From: Vicia villosa
Lineage: Eukaryota; Streptophyta; Magnoliopsida; Fabales; Fabaceae
Assembly (NCBI RefSeq): GCF_029867415.1
Contig: NC_081185.1
Coordinates: 116,787,987 to 116,851,986 of the forward strand
Direction of reading: 5' to 3'
Length of the DNA stretch: 64,000 nt
Below the pieces are notes generated by a model. The model worked only from the letters and a program-made list of their open reading frames with translations, searched no databases and was not told where the DNA came from. Made by a program: the position numbers and the translations under genes. Each line of letters opens with the position of its first letter. Within the stretch, counting starts at the first letter, position 1. This document shows positions 1-11,629 of this stretch, piece after piece.

Positions 1-529
1 TTTGATGTGTGTAGATGAACACTGGTGTTTGAAACCTTTACTGGAAGGTGTACTGAATGATTCTCTCAAAATAGAATGCACCGTCAAATTAACTGAGAAC
101 TACCTTGCCCCAGGTTATGATCAAGGGTTTTAATGAAAGAAAAAACTTCTACTCCTTAGGCTCAAAGGGGGTTGACGAGGGATTATCATCCTTATATCTC
201 CACTGTTTAGGAATTGAAACAATGCCTGTACATCGTCAGCATAGTCCGCTCAAAAGCACATTGTATGAGGTTACGGTATCGTTTTCGTCATCCTCCCTCA
301 AAAGGCTTACAGCTTAGCAGGAGTTGAATAAACACCAAACATATGCAAAGTAAACACGCAATTTAAAATGAGTGATAACGAAATAATGTATTCAAGACAA
401 ACATATGCAATGCACTGATGATAATTATTAAAACAGATAATGTCTATCATGATTCGAATGTTTAAACAAACAGAATAAAATTTGTGCATGAAAGTAAATC
501 TAATGATTAAAAGTTCATCCATTTAGACA

Positions 530-925
530 TTAATCAGTCTTGTCGTGACTAGGCATAGGGGCGGTGATCACCACAGGAGTTCTCGGATGGTTGAATTTAA
601 TTTCTCCAGCATCGATCATGTCTTGAATCTTGTTTTTCAATGACCAGCAACTATTTGTATCATGACCAGGACTATCAGAGTGATATGCACACCTCACATT
701 AGGATTATAGCTACGAGCAGAAGTACTAGGATTCTTAGGGGGATCCTTTAAAGTGATCAACTCCGACTTCAGTAGGTGTTGTAATACTTGAGCCAATGAC
801 ATATTGATCTTTGTGAATTGACGCTTAGGTACGTCTAACTTGCGTCTTTGTTGTGGGACTGGTGTAGAGATCAAAATTGTCCCCACATATCGGTTGTGTC
901 CATTGCGACCTTTCAGATTGTGCAC
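530..925 (-). pseudogene. Ogre gag C-terminal fragment with zinc knuckle (copy 1)
   Basis: A 131-residue open frame. Its second half resembles the nucleocapsid end of Ogre/Tat gag: a basic stretch, then a leucine-rich run (SLAQVLQHLLKSELITL), then a Cys/His cluster (CAYHSDSPGHDTNSC at about residues 79-93), followed by KNKIQDMIDAGEI. In the family this part of gag binds RNA in the virus-like particle. Most of gag is missing upstream, and protease and pol do not follow, so it cannot make a working particle. It is duplicated at 9645-10040. The family call rests on remembered similarity. Confidence 0.7.
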
Positions 926-949
926 AGCGTTGTTCGTGATGAGAGAAAC

Positions 950-1310
950 GGGTCATACATTTAGACCATATCTGAAGAGGAATATCAGGACGAGCCATAC
1001 ATTAGACCATATCTGTTGAGGAATAGCAAAACGAGTCGTACATTAGACCATATCTGTTGAGGAATAGCAGAACGAGTCGTACATTAGACCATATCTGTTG
1101 GAATGTCAGAACGAGTCATACGTTGGACCATATCTGAGGAAGGATATCAGAACGAGTTATTCATTAAACCATATCTGAAGGAGAATACCAGAACGAGTCA
1201 TACATTAAACCATATCTGATGAATAATGCCAGAACGAGTCATACATTAGACCATATCTGACTGAAAATACCAGAACGGGTCATACATTGGACCATATCTG
1301 ATAGAGAATG
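950..1310. repeat. Tandem array A, about 41-bp units (copy 1)
   Basis: About eight diverged copies of a unit containing ACGAGTCATACATTAGACC and ATATCTG. It lies between the leader and the gag fragment. The same monomer, in opposite orientation, forms the array at 15905-16340 just upstream of the plus-strand LTR, so this family moves with Ogre 3' UTRs. The copy at 10065-10425 is its duplicate. Confidence 0.85.
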
Positions 1311-2492
1311 CTTGCTTGTTAGAGTCGATGAGTTATTTGACGAAGTTTTGGAATGTAAAAGGGCTTGTCAGAATGAATCTCCAGCTCAATTATATCTGAG
1401 AGGAATGATTTTCGAGGCGGAACCTGAAAACAAAGTTAGAAATATGCAATGTCATGAATGCAAATGAAATGTTTTCAAGGATATTTAAGGAATTTAGTTA
1501 GCAACATTGGAAAGTGATTTGGTCGCAATTTGTTTGAAGAATTCTGACCCTCGTCTTTGAACATCCTTCTTTGAGAATCAAGCTCGCCATATCGAGTGGG
1601 TCATCGCCTCTGATTCGGGATACTTCTGAATTTAAAAGTATATGGCTAGAGGAAAATAAATCCTCTTGCCCCTTGATTAGGAAATCAGTCCTTGATAGGA
1701 GTCCCTGAAATTGTGCGCCCTAAACCCCTAAGATTCTTGAAAGGGTTAGTTAAATCATGTTATGCTTATGATGTCATGATGTCATGATGTTATGCGAATG
1801 AAGTTCATTTGGCGTAGTGTGAGATAGTAAGGACAAATAAGTCCTTTTAATAAAACCTGCGAGGAAACAAAGGTTAGTAGCAGACACAAACAAGTCACGC
1901 AGGTCACACAATTTTTGGCTTAAGGCTTGCATTGAGTCTGATCAGGTGTCCTTCCCAAGGGTATTTCTATGGATAAGGAGATTTCAGCAACGGGTTCTAC
2001 CGAGTTACCCAGAATTGTCAGCCCTCCTAAAGCACCCTCGAACATGATACATACATACCATGCAATGATACTTTGAGAAAGAACCTATCTGAGCTGTAGT
2101 ATCGGGTAGCGACTATGCTCTCAACATACATCAAGAGTAGTCCCCCCACTACGTTCCTAAAAGTCAGGATGGGTTAAAGGTTACTAAAGGTCCTTAAGCT
2201 CCGACTCACCCACAGGCATCTACACGAACCTCCCTCATACAAGAGAAGCATGTAAACACCCATAGAGGCCTAACTTAAGCGTGAACTCTCATATTGACCA
2301 ATCCTCCACATACATGAAGGAGGTCGCCATGACTATGCCACTTCCTATCTTAGATGTACTTGAACCCGGGTGTAGGATTCGTCCTTCAGTTAATTCCCAA
2401 AACAACCCTGAAAAATAAAGCAAGCAAAGCAAACAATAGAAAACAATTAAGTGAATCCTAAACTTTTAAGGTAACCCCTCTTTTATCGAAAA

Positions 2493-2510
2493 TCCCCAAC
2501 AGAGTCGCCA
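2493..2510 (-). other. Primer-binding site, tRNA-Arg type
   Basis: On the minus strand TGGCGACTCTGTTGGGGA begins four bases after the LTR end (TATTACA). Ogre elements are known to prime with tRNA-Arg, and this is the expected position and sequence type. The tRNA match is from memory, not from a search. Confidence 0.75.
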
Positions 2511-2514
2511 ATTC

Positions 2515-5500
2515 TGTAATACGGTGAACTGACTTTTTATAATCAAAAATGTACGGTAAGCAAGAGTCGCCACCGACTTTTATTTTATCCAAATATCGGA
2601 AAGGCTAAAAGAACAGGAAAATACCTTTTAAAAAGATTTTGAGTTCGGGGGGTAAATTATGCAAAGGGAAGGTTTAAAAAGCACCCTTTGCATCCATGGT
2701 TTTCCATGGGCTCTTAATTTGCTTTGCTCTTTTTGTTTCAGAAATGTAGAAGAAGTGAATACGGACTTTAGCTCGTAAATGAGCGTAGCCATATTGAAGA
2801 ATTATGAGAAAGAATATTAAAAAGGTTTTAGAGCAAGGCAAAGCAATTAAGGGCAGTTTACCTTATAGTTTTGAGAATCTGTTCTTTTAGCCTTTCAGGG
2901 TGAAAGGGTCTATCCTTGCCATAAGAGGGCAGGAAGCCTTTCATTTGGAGGTTTGAAGGGTCATCGAAATATCCTTCGCCATAAGACTGACCCATGCCAT
3001 AGAGAGGCAGGTAGTCTAAGGGGAAGGACCAGAATAGCCTTCCGTAGGCAGCCAGAGGATACCTTAGCCTTTTCCGTAGGCAACTTCCGAGGGTCGAGAT
3101 CATGCATATCGAAGGCAGCATCATTAGGGACCATGATCTTAATCGAGGCAACTGGCTAAGGTATCCTCGTATTCGAGGGACTGGCTATTCTGCAAAAAAT
3201 ACACAAGGCAACAGGCAACAGGCAGCAAAGAGGTTACCCCAAAAGTGTGCGTGTGTGCAACAATCACGTGATTGGTTCAGAATATATTATCTTATAATAT
3301 TAATGATTCTAATTCAATTCAGGGTTATCACTCCCTAGGATCACTAACCACAACAATTAATATTAACAGTAATAATAGCAATATGGGGAAGGGAAATTGT
3401 AACCAGCGGGATAAGGTTTGAGACAAGTAATAATTAAGATTTGAGTTTAGGGTTACCAATTATTCGACGCTTTGGCAATTGACAAACCCTGAAAAGGTGG
3501 GAAAAATAAGAAGGCAAAGTAGGGTGAGTGCATTATCGGTTCAGCCATAAACAGGGTTAACCCTAATCAATAAAAAAAAAAAATAAGAAAGGGAAAGAAT
3601 ACTTAGCTTCAATTGACGAAGGTTGATAGACAATGGTTTGCCTCGAGCAACAAGCATTGACCCTGACCATCAAAGAATTGGCGAAAGAATAAAAGGACGC
3701 AGTGAGTGTATGGCTAATTCAATGACAATTAAAGCTAACCTTGATCAAATAAAAGAGGGCAAAATAAAATGAACCTTTAAAGAAATATGAAGTAAGACTT
3801 AGCTTTTGATTTAATCTGATATGGTTTGTAGTCGGAAGAATCTTTATTAATCCATGCATGCATGCACAAGCTATGAATGTTTGAACTCACGATGGTAGTA
3901 CCTCACAAAAACAAAAAAATGTTAATAATAATGCATAAAATCAGATGAACAAAATAAACACAAATATTAAGTCGAATAAATCATATGAAAAGAAACATAA
4001 AAAAAAGTAAATAAATATTTTTTACTTGGTTCTTTTTTAGTATAATAAAATAAAATCTAAATCCCCTTCTTTGGTATTTTTTTTCTAATCAACTAATAAA
4101 TTGAAGATGAGATTTTAGTTAATTAATTATACAATTAAAATAAGGAAAAAAAAAAAAAAAGGTACTGTCTATAAAAAAAAAAAAAAAAGTTGCAAAGACT
4201 TTAAGGACCTAAAGGCTCACTTGTTATCTCTAAAATCCTAAATTGAATCATGATTAAATAACTAAAGAAAAGAAATAAAAATCTCTTAAATTGTACAGGA
4301 GAGGCGGTGCATCTTCTTCATCACATGTTTTTGGCTTTTCAAACAAGACATCTAGATCCAATAATAATATGACACATGGCACTGAGATTAATTTAAAGAA
4401 AGAAAAAAAATGAATTGAAGAATAAAACAAGCTTTTAGCGTGGAAACCAAAATGCAGAGTTTCTGTTTCTTTCTCATCTCATCTTTCTTCACTTAACAAA
4501 CACTATGGCCCTAACTTCATCATAATAAGAAAAACACATAAAAACAAACATACAGTGGTGGTTGCATATCGGTAGCCAGTGGTGGTTCTGCAACGGCGGA
4601 AACAAGTTGTTTCCCGGTGGTGCGTCTTCGCAATGTCACGGCCAGATCTGCGTTGGAGATGCGATTGAGTCTGAATCGGAGGAGGGAGTCTGATACGATG
4701 TTGACGGTGATTTCAACATCGTGCATTACTCGTCTATTGTTGAATGCTGATGAACAGATTCGGGCTTTGTCTCAGATCTAAAGTTTCCGCGAATGTTGTT
4801 GCGTTCCTGTTAATGATGTTCTAATGTCGGGTCTCGTGTTGCGGCGATCGACGAGGAGTATGGTTGCTCGCGGCTGTACGGTGATGCTGTTGCTATGCGC
4901 CGAAGGAGGTCGACTCTGCCGCTTCTGCTTTGTTAACCTGTCAACGAGAACGACACAAGAACATAGAAAAAGTTAAAGAAACCATCGGTTTTATTTAACG
5001 ATACTGGTGTTGTTGTTAATTTGTGAAGGTTTTGATGGTGTAGCTCGAATCTGTAGGTGCGATTGCGATGCTGCTACGGATTTGCGGTTATTGGTTCTTC
5101 CATTCCTTTTCTCCAAGATTGTTGTTTTATTGATGTTGTGCGGTTTGGCTGGTGGTTATCGAAAGTAACATCCGCCATTTTCTTTTTTATTCGTGTTCCT
5201 TCAACACCTGTGAGCAAAACAAGGCAACAACAATATTGGGACATGGAAACATTAGTGAAGTCAATTTGTAAAACTCATGTATTGTTTGCGTGTTTGCTGT
5301 TCGATCCATATGATGTTGATTGATTTCGCGGATGACTCGGTTCTGAGTTGATTTGTTGTCGCGATATTGATCCTTCTTCTTTGATTTCCCTGCAATTTGA
5401 ATGCTAATTGGAAAGTTGTTGAGATTTTGATACGTGAACTTGTGAACGGTGTTGCCCAAAGTTGCCTTTTGGAGTCAATCTATGTACAGTGACAAAGAAG

Positions 5501-6074
5501 AACCTAAAATAACGTGTTGTTTTTTGTCTGTGTATGATGAAGGTGCCTTGTTCATGACAATCCGGTTTTGGTTTGTAAGAATAGGCAGAGTTTTTGTACC
5601 GATGAAATTGGTTGATCATCTCTCCCTTTTTTTTCTTAGGTTAGGATTTGTTAGTTGTTATTTATATAAAAAAGTTAGGTTAAGAAAAAAAATGGGCTTG
5701 GATTTTGGCTTATTTTCTAGATTTTGAATATGAGTAAAAAAGATTTAAAAGGTTTAATTTAAACATAAAAATTCAATTTAAATAAAACAACGTTTTTTCA
5801 AGATTTTTTTAGATATAAAATTAAGAAAGAACAAAAATAACTGTTTAAAACAAAAAGAGAATTAATTAAAAAGCTATAAAATAATTTTGCGATTTTAAGG
5901 AAAAAGCAGTTTAAAACAAAAAATAAAGTTAGTAACAGATAAAAAAATGTCAGTAGTGGGATTCGAACCCGTGACCGTGTACCTGCAAACTTTCCTCCTT
6001 ACCAATTGTGTCATGTCGTTTAATTGAAATAAAACGACATTTAATTGTATGAGGGCAAATTTTGGGGTATGACA
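2515..6074 (-). repeat. Ogre-like LTR, 3560 bp (shared between two tandem elements)
   Basis: On the minus strand the LTR starts TGTCATACCCCAAAATTTGC at 6074 and ends CACCGTATTACA at 2515, giving TG...CA termini. Upstream is a purine-rich tract, downstream a primer-binding site. It matches 11630-15187 except for a poly-A run near 3562 (12 versus 10 A). It carries a tRNA-like sequence near its start (5951-6020), AT-rich stretches, and near its end the CCATGG-containing block and GTCGGTGGCGACTC box also seen in the plus-strand LTRs ending at 20257 and 49968. Short open frames inside look like chance; I recognise no protein. Confidence 0.9.
5951..6020 (-). other. tRNA-like sequence in LTR U3 (TLS-1)
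   Basis: Read on the minus (LTR sense) strand: an A-box-like ACACAATTGG, 32 bases, then a B-box-like GGTTCGAATCC. The T-arm loop TTCGAAT is intact; its stem is partly paired (CGGG/CCCA). The 7-nt segments where an acceptor stem would be do not pair, so this is not a functional tRNA gene. It lies about 60-125 bp inside the start of the LTR. Confidence 0.7.
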
Positions 6075-6090
6075 GCTGCCCCTGTTCAAT
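6075..6090 (-). other. Polypurine tract next to the LTR
   Basis: On the minus strand GAACAGGGGCAGC directly precedes TGTCATACCCC. The same junction occurs on the plus strand at 16706-16720. It is the plus-strand priming site for reverse transcription. Confidence 0.75.
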
Positions 6091-6344
6091 TATCTTAAAC
6101 CTGAAGATGTAGAGTGGTTTGTATGCCAGTCGGTATCTGAAGGTGGAAGATGATTGAACACTAGAATACCAAGAAATTTGCCCTAGCTGAAGTAGGGACT
6201 TTTGTCGGAGATGGGCTTGAAGATGCCATCCAGGTGTTTCGAGAAGATGTATGATGGAGATGGGCTTGAAGATGCCATCCAGTAGTTGTTGGAGTATTGA
6301 TTGTTGCGCAATTTCTGCTTTTGCTGTCTTCCCTCTTTTGAATG

Positions 6345-7315
6345 TTGAGGAACCGTCAAAGGTATCGACTCAAATCTGTGTTGGGTTATTTAAGGAACCG
6401 TCAAAGGTATCGACTTAAATTCGAAGCATATTGTTGAGGCACCGTCAAAGGTATCGACTCAGATATGCGGATAGATTGTATAAGGAACCGTCAAAGGTGT
6501 CGACTTATATCTGAAGTATGTCGTTAAGGAACCGTCGAAGGTGTCGACTTAACTCTTGATGTGGGTTGTTAAGGAACCGTCAAAGGTATCGACTTAACTC
6601 CGAAGCATATCATTGAGGCACCGTCAAAGGTATCGACTCAGATATGTAGATAAATTGTATAAGGAACCGTCAAAGGTGTCGACTTATATCTGAAGTATGT
6701 CGTTAAGGAACCGTCAAAGGTGTCGACTTAACTCTTGATGTGGGTCGTTAAGGAACCGTCAAAGGTATCGACTTAACTCCGAAGCATATCATTGAGGCAC
6801 CGTCAAAGGTATCGACTCAGATATGTAGATAGATTGTATAAGGAACCGTCAAAGGTGTCGACTTATATCTGAAGTATGTCGTTAAGGAACCGTCAAAGGT
6901 GTCGACTTAACTCTTGATGTGGGTCGTTAAGGAACCGTCAAAGGTATCGACTTAACTCCGAAGCATATCATTGAGGCACCGTCAAAGGTATCGACTCAGA
7001 TATGTAGATAGATTGTATAAGGAACCGTCAAAGGTATCGACTTATATCTGAAGTGTGTTGTTAAGGAACCGTCAAAGGTGTCGACTTAACTCTTGATGTG
7101 GGTCGTTAAGGAACCGTCAAAGGTATCGACTTAACTCCGAAGCATATCATTGAGGCACCGTCAAAGGTATCGACTCAGATATGTAGATAGATTGTATAAG
7201 GAACCGTCAAAGGTATCGACTTATATCTGAAGTGTGTTGTTAAGGAACCGTCAAAGGTGTCGACTTAACTCTTGATATATTAAGGAACCGTCAAAGGTGT
7301 CGACTTAATACTTGA
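6345..7315. repeat. Tandem array B with 179-bp higher-order unit
   Basis: About 21 copies of a 44-45-bp monomer containing GGAACCGTCAAAGGTATCGA. Four monomer types recur in fixed order (ending GAAGCATATCATTG, GTAGATAGATTGTAT, GAAGTATGTCGTT and TTGATGTGGGTCGTT), giving a higher-order period of 179-180 bp; the GAAGCATATCATTG block recurs at about 6602, 6781, 6960 and 7139. It sits in the 3' UTR of the minus-strand element just upstream of the PPT, the place where Ogre-type elements are known to build satellite-like arrays. Confidence 0.9.
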
Positions 7316-7944
7316 AAATAGAGGTAGTAGTATCCTGAAAAGTAGAGGTTAGTTTTCTTAAGTCATGATGCATGCGTTTATGTGATGAGTATCTCAAAAT
7401 AAATGAGAAACTTCGTATATTATGGATTTGTTATATAGTGATGTATGCGATGTATGAATATGTTTGTGTCATATGGTATGCAAATATGATTTAGTCGAGA
7501 AAATAAATCTCCAAGTCTTTGTAATTTGGATTTCGTCTTGAAGATGCTCAGCTGGGGATTTATAATTTCTGCTTGGGGATGATCAGTAACTTGATGTTCC
7601 CTGATTGGGGATAAAGGGAAACCATGTTGGGGAGCCATGCCTTTGTCGGGGTAGGAGTGTTGGAAGACATCTTCTTAGGGATTACTCTGTGGGGATATGA
7701 TCTTGCGAAATCAGCTTTGTGGGAAGACGCGGATGTCTTGAATGTTGCCCCTAGTATTATAGTACCTGTCGTTCCTGGACCTTAATTAGGGCACGCCACT
7801 GAATGTTGATCAAGATGTCAAGCTGGACTTGTATAGATTTGCCCCGGTTAGTAGGATCTTTGGAGAGATTCGTCTCGCGAGGACTTTATGATATATGAAC
7901 CATGGGCGACATGCCCCTTAGTAACCATTGGTCCAGGACAATGC

Positions 7945-8250
7945 CCCATATTGATTGGAAATAGCTTAAGATTTATTTGGATGCATGCCCCTGATTGTTT
8001 TTGGCATCTTTGAGAGATTCTCGGAATCTTGACTTGATTTCCCCAGATTGACCGGGAAATAGTTTGACTTCCGCTTGGGATGTATGCTTTTGCCTTTTTG
8101 GCATTTGAGAGATTCTTCGAATCTTGACTTGATTGCCCCAGATTGACCGGGAAATAGTTTGACTTCCGCTTGGGATGTATGCTTTTGACTTTTTGGCATT
8201 CGAGAGATTCTTCGAATCTTGACTTGATTGCCCCAGATTGATTGGGAGAG
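7945..8250. repeat. Three-copy tandem repeat, about 95 bp
   Basis: The segment GATTGACCGGGAAATAG...ATCTTGACTTGATTGCCCC is repeated nearly three times (second-copy start 8141, third about 8236). It is part of the Ogre 3' UTR. The open frame across it on the minus strand has repeated peptides because of this array and is not taken as a gene. Confidence 0.75.
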
Positions 8251-9644
8251 ACGTGTCATGCCCCTTGTATATGTAGGAGACGTTGCCTATCGGGATAACT
8301 TTCTAGTCATTAGTTGTACCCTGTGCAAGTTCTTTCTGATGCTATCATTTGAAATTATGTAGCAGAATATGTTTAATAATGAATTCATGAGATGCAATGC
8401 ATACGTTTGTCTTGAGTTTTTTTTTTTTTTTTGAAAAACATTAAAACCAAAGATGTAAATGTGTGATGTTTGTAAAAAAACATGATATTTGTAAAAACAT
8501 GATATTTGTGACAACGTGATGTTTGTAGAAACGTGATATCAACTCGGCATTTTGGTAAACCTTAAGGAGTCGGGATACCTTTTGGTGACAGTATGCTTTC
8601 GACTAACCATGCTTCAATTAGGACTTTCAAGGGTTGTAACGTGGCTTGGTTCACGGTTTACGAAACAAAGGATAATGGCTCAAATTTTATTGTACCCACC
8701 CCTCTTCGTGATGATCTTCAGTCCTAAGCTCTGTCAATTCAACTTATGCATTCAGGTTTCAAGAGACTTTGGATTTTCCCCTTTGACAATGATGATGGTT
8801 CACAAGTAAAGAGAACTTTTGAGATGGCAGTCACTTCTTCCTTTTGGTAGTCACAACTTTGAATTGTTCAAGAATTTATTGACTTCTTTTTTCATCTTTT
8901 TGATATCCCTAACTTTTGCCTGAACTGTCTCTTTTGAGCTTACAGTCAGCGGGGTGCCTTGATTTTTGCATAAGTCGTCTTTTGATTTTTTGACTTAGCA
9001 GGCTTTTCTTTGTATATATGTTTTTTTTCATTTTTTCATTTTTGAAAGATACTGACTGCCTTGTTTGATGATTGATGAACCGTCATTGTCTTTTGATTGA
9101 CATTTCTGATACTTCTTTGATGTGTGTAGATGAACACTGGTGTTTGAAACCTTTACTGGAAGGTGTACTGAATGATTCTCTCAAAATAGAATGCACCGTC
9201 AAATTAACTGAGAACTACCTTGCCCCAGGTTATGATCAAGGGTTTTAATGAAAGAAAAAACTTCTACTCCTTAGGCTCAAAGGGGGTTGACGAGGGATTA
9301 TCATCCTTATATCTCCACTGTTTAGGAATTGAAACAATGCCTGTACATCGTCAGCATAGTCCGCTCAAAAGCACATTGTATGAGGTTACGGTATCGTTTT
9401 CGTCATCCTCCCTCAAAAGGCTTACAGCTTAGCAGGAGTTGAATAAACACCAAACATATGCAAAGTAAACACGCAATTTAAAATGAGTGATAACGAAATA
9501 ATGTATTCAAGACAAACATATGCAATGCACTGATGATAATTATTAAAACAGATAATGTCTATCATGATTCGAATGTTTAAACAAACAGAATAAAATTTGT
9601 GCATGAAAGTAAATCTAATGATTAAAAGTTCATCCATTTAGACA

Positions 9645-10040
9645 TTAATCAGTCTTGTCGTGACTAGGCATAGGGGCGGTGATCACCACAGGAGTTCTCG
9701 GATGGTTGAATTTAATTTCTCCAGCATCGATCATGTCTTGAATCTTGTTTTTCAATGACCAGCAACTATTTGTATCATGACCAGGACTATCAGAGTGATA
9801 TGCACACCTCACATTAGGATTATAGCTACGAGCAGAAGTACTAGGATTCTTAGGGGGATCCTTTAAAGTGATCAACTCCGACTTCAGTAGGTGTTGTAAT
9901 ACTTGAGCCAATGACATATTGATCTTTGTGAATTGACGCTTAGGTACGTCTAACTTGCGTCTTTGTTGTGGGACTGGTGTAGAGATCAAAATTGTCCCCA
10001 CATATCGGTTGTGTCCATTGCGACCTTTCAGATTGTGCAC
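9645..10040 (-). pseudogene. Ogre gag C-terminal fragment with zinc knuckle (copy 2)
   Basis: The translated fragment is identical to that at 530-925: a 131-residue remnant of gag with a Cys/His cluster near residues 79-93. In this copy the minus-strand order is complete: LTR (11630-15187), primer-binding site, leader, array A, this fragment, 3' UTR. Protease and RT should follow gag, but the sequence passes to 3' UTR repeats instead, which shows an internal deletion of the whole pol region. Confidence 0.7.
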
Positions 10041-10064
10041 AGCGTTGTTCGTGATGAGAGAAAC

Positions 10065-10425
10065 GGGTCATACATTTAGACCATATCTGAAGAGGAATAT
10101 CAGGACGAGCCATACATTAGACCATATCTGTTGAGGAATAGCAAAACGAGTCGTACATTAGACCATATCTGTTGAGGAATAGCAGAACGAGTCGTACATT
10201 AGACCATATCTGTTGGAATGTCAGAACGAGTCATACGTTGGACCATATCTGAGGAAGGATATCAGAACGAGTTATTCATTAAACCATATCTGAAGGAGAA
10301 TACCAGAACGAGTCATACATTAAACCATATCTGATGAATAATGCCAGAACGAGTCATACATTAGACCATATCTGACTGAAAATACCAGAACGGGTCATAC
10401 ATTGGACCATATCTGATAGAGAATG
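10065..10425. repeat. Tandem array A (copy 2)
   Basis: The same about 41-bp repeats as at 950-1310, with the same order of variants, as expected from the 9.1-kb duplication. Confidence 0.85.
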
Positions 10426-11607
10426 CTTGCTTGTTAGAGTCGATGAGTTATTTGACGAAGTTTTGGAATGTAAAAGGGCTTGTCAGAATGAATCTCCAGC
10501 TCAATTATATCTGAGAGGAATGATTTTCGAGGCGGAACCTGAAAACAAAGTTAGAAATATGCAATGTCATGAATGCAAATGAAATGTTTTCAAGGATATT
10601 TAAGGAATTTAGTTAGCAACATTGGAAAGTGATTTGGTCGCAATTTGTTTGAAGAATTCTGACCCTCGTCTTTGAACATCCTTCTTTGAGAATCAAGCTC
10701 GCCATATCGAGTGGGTCATCGCCTCTGATTCGGGATACTTCTGAATTTAAAAGTATATGGCTAGAGGAAAATAAATCCTCTTGCCCCTTGATTAGGAAAT
10801 CAGTCCTTGATAGGAGTCCCTGAAATTGTGCGCCCTAAACCCCTAAGATTCTTGAAAGGGTTAGTTAAATCATGTTATGCTTATGATGTCATGATGTCAT
10901 GATGTTATGCGAATGAAGTTCATTTGGCGTAGTGTGAGATAGTAAGGACAAATAAGTCCTTTTAATAAAACCTGCGAGGAAACAAAGGTTAGTAGCAGAC
11001 ACAAACAAGTCACGCAGGTCACACAATTTTTGGCTTAAGGCTTGCATTGAGTCTGATCAGGTGTCCTTCCCAAGGGTATTTCTATGGATAAGGAGATTTC
11101 AGCAACGGGTTCTACCGAGTTACCCAGAATTGTCAGCCCTCCTAAAGCACCCTCGAACATGATACATACATACCATGCAATGATACTTTGAGAAAGAACC
11201 TATCTGAGCTGTAGTATCGGGTAGCGACTATGCTCTCAACATACATCAAGAGTAGTCCCCCCACTACGTTCCTAAAAGTCAGGATGGGTTAAAGGTTACT
11301 AAAGGTCCTTAAGCTCCGACTCACCCACAGGCATCTACACGAACCTCCCTCATACAAGAGAAGCATGTAAACACCCATAGAGGCCTAACTTAAGCGTGAA
11401 CTCTCATATTGACCAATCCTCCACATACATGAAGGAGGTCGCCATGACTATGCCACTTCCTATCTTAGATGTACTTGAACCCGGGTGTAGGATTCGTCCT
11501 TCAGTTAATTCCCAAAACAACCCTGAAAAATAAAGCAAGCAAAGCAAACAATAGAAAACAATTAAGTGAATCCTAAACTTTTAAGGTAACCCCTCTTTTA
11601 TCGAAAA

Positions 11608-11625
11608 TCCCCAACAGAGTCGCCA
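11608..11625 (-). other. Primer-binding site, tRNA-Arg type (copy 2)
   Basis: TGGCGACTCTGTTGGGGA on the minus strand, four bases inside the end of the LTR at 11630. Identical to the copy at 2493-2510. Confidence 0.75.
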
Positions 11626-11629
11626 ATTC

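Larger units (their letters stand above)
1..2514 (-). mobile_element. Ogre-like element, 5' part of internal region (tandem copy 1)
   Basis: This stretch repeats 9116-11629 with no difference that I noticed. On the minus strand it lies just downstream of the LTR at 2515-6074. It starts with a primer-binding site, then has a non-coding leader, a tandem array (950-1310) and a gag zinc-finger fragment (530-925), and runs off the left edge. Because 2515-6074 has a PPT-type junction on one side and a primer-binding site on the other, it serves as 3' LTR for one element and 5' LTR for this one. No PR, RT or IN was seen. Confidence 0.8.
6075..11629 (-). mobile_element. Pol-less Ogre derivative, internal region
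   Basis: Between two LTRs with typical ends lies only 5.55 kb, whereas autonomous Ogre internal regions are much longer. In minus-strand order: primer-binding site, leader, array A, gag zinc-finger fragment, a 3' UTR with array B, and a PPT. At about 8900-9010 is a motif (ATCCCTAACTTTTGCCTGAA) that also lies directly behind the intact pol at 43030-43220, so the 3' UTR begins here and pol was deleted. The element is non-autonomous (LARD-like) and could move only with enzymes supplied by relatives. Confidence 0.8.

Noticed and set aside
2858..3338. Short proteins within the Ogre LTRs (also at 11973-12453)
   Set aside because: Overlapping frames on both strands in LTR repeats such as the TGCCT-type motifs; no family match.
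6345..7315. A CRISPR array
   Set aside because: The units are direct tandem monomers with related, ordered spacers in a plant retrotransposon; no cas genes and no unique spacers.
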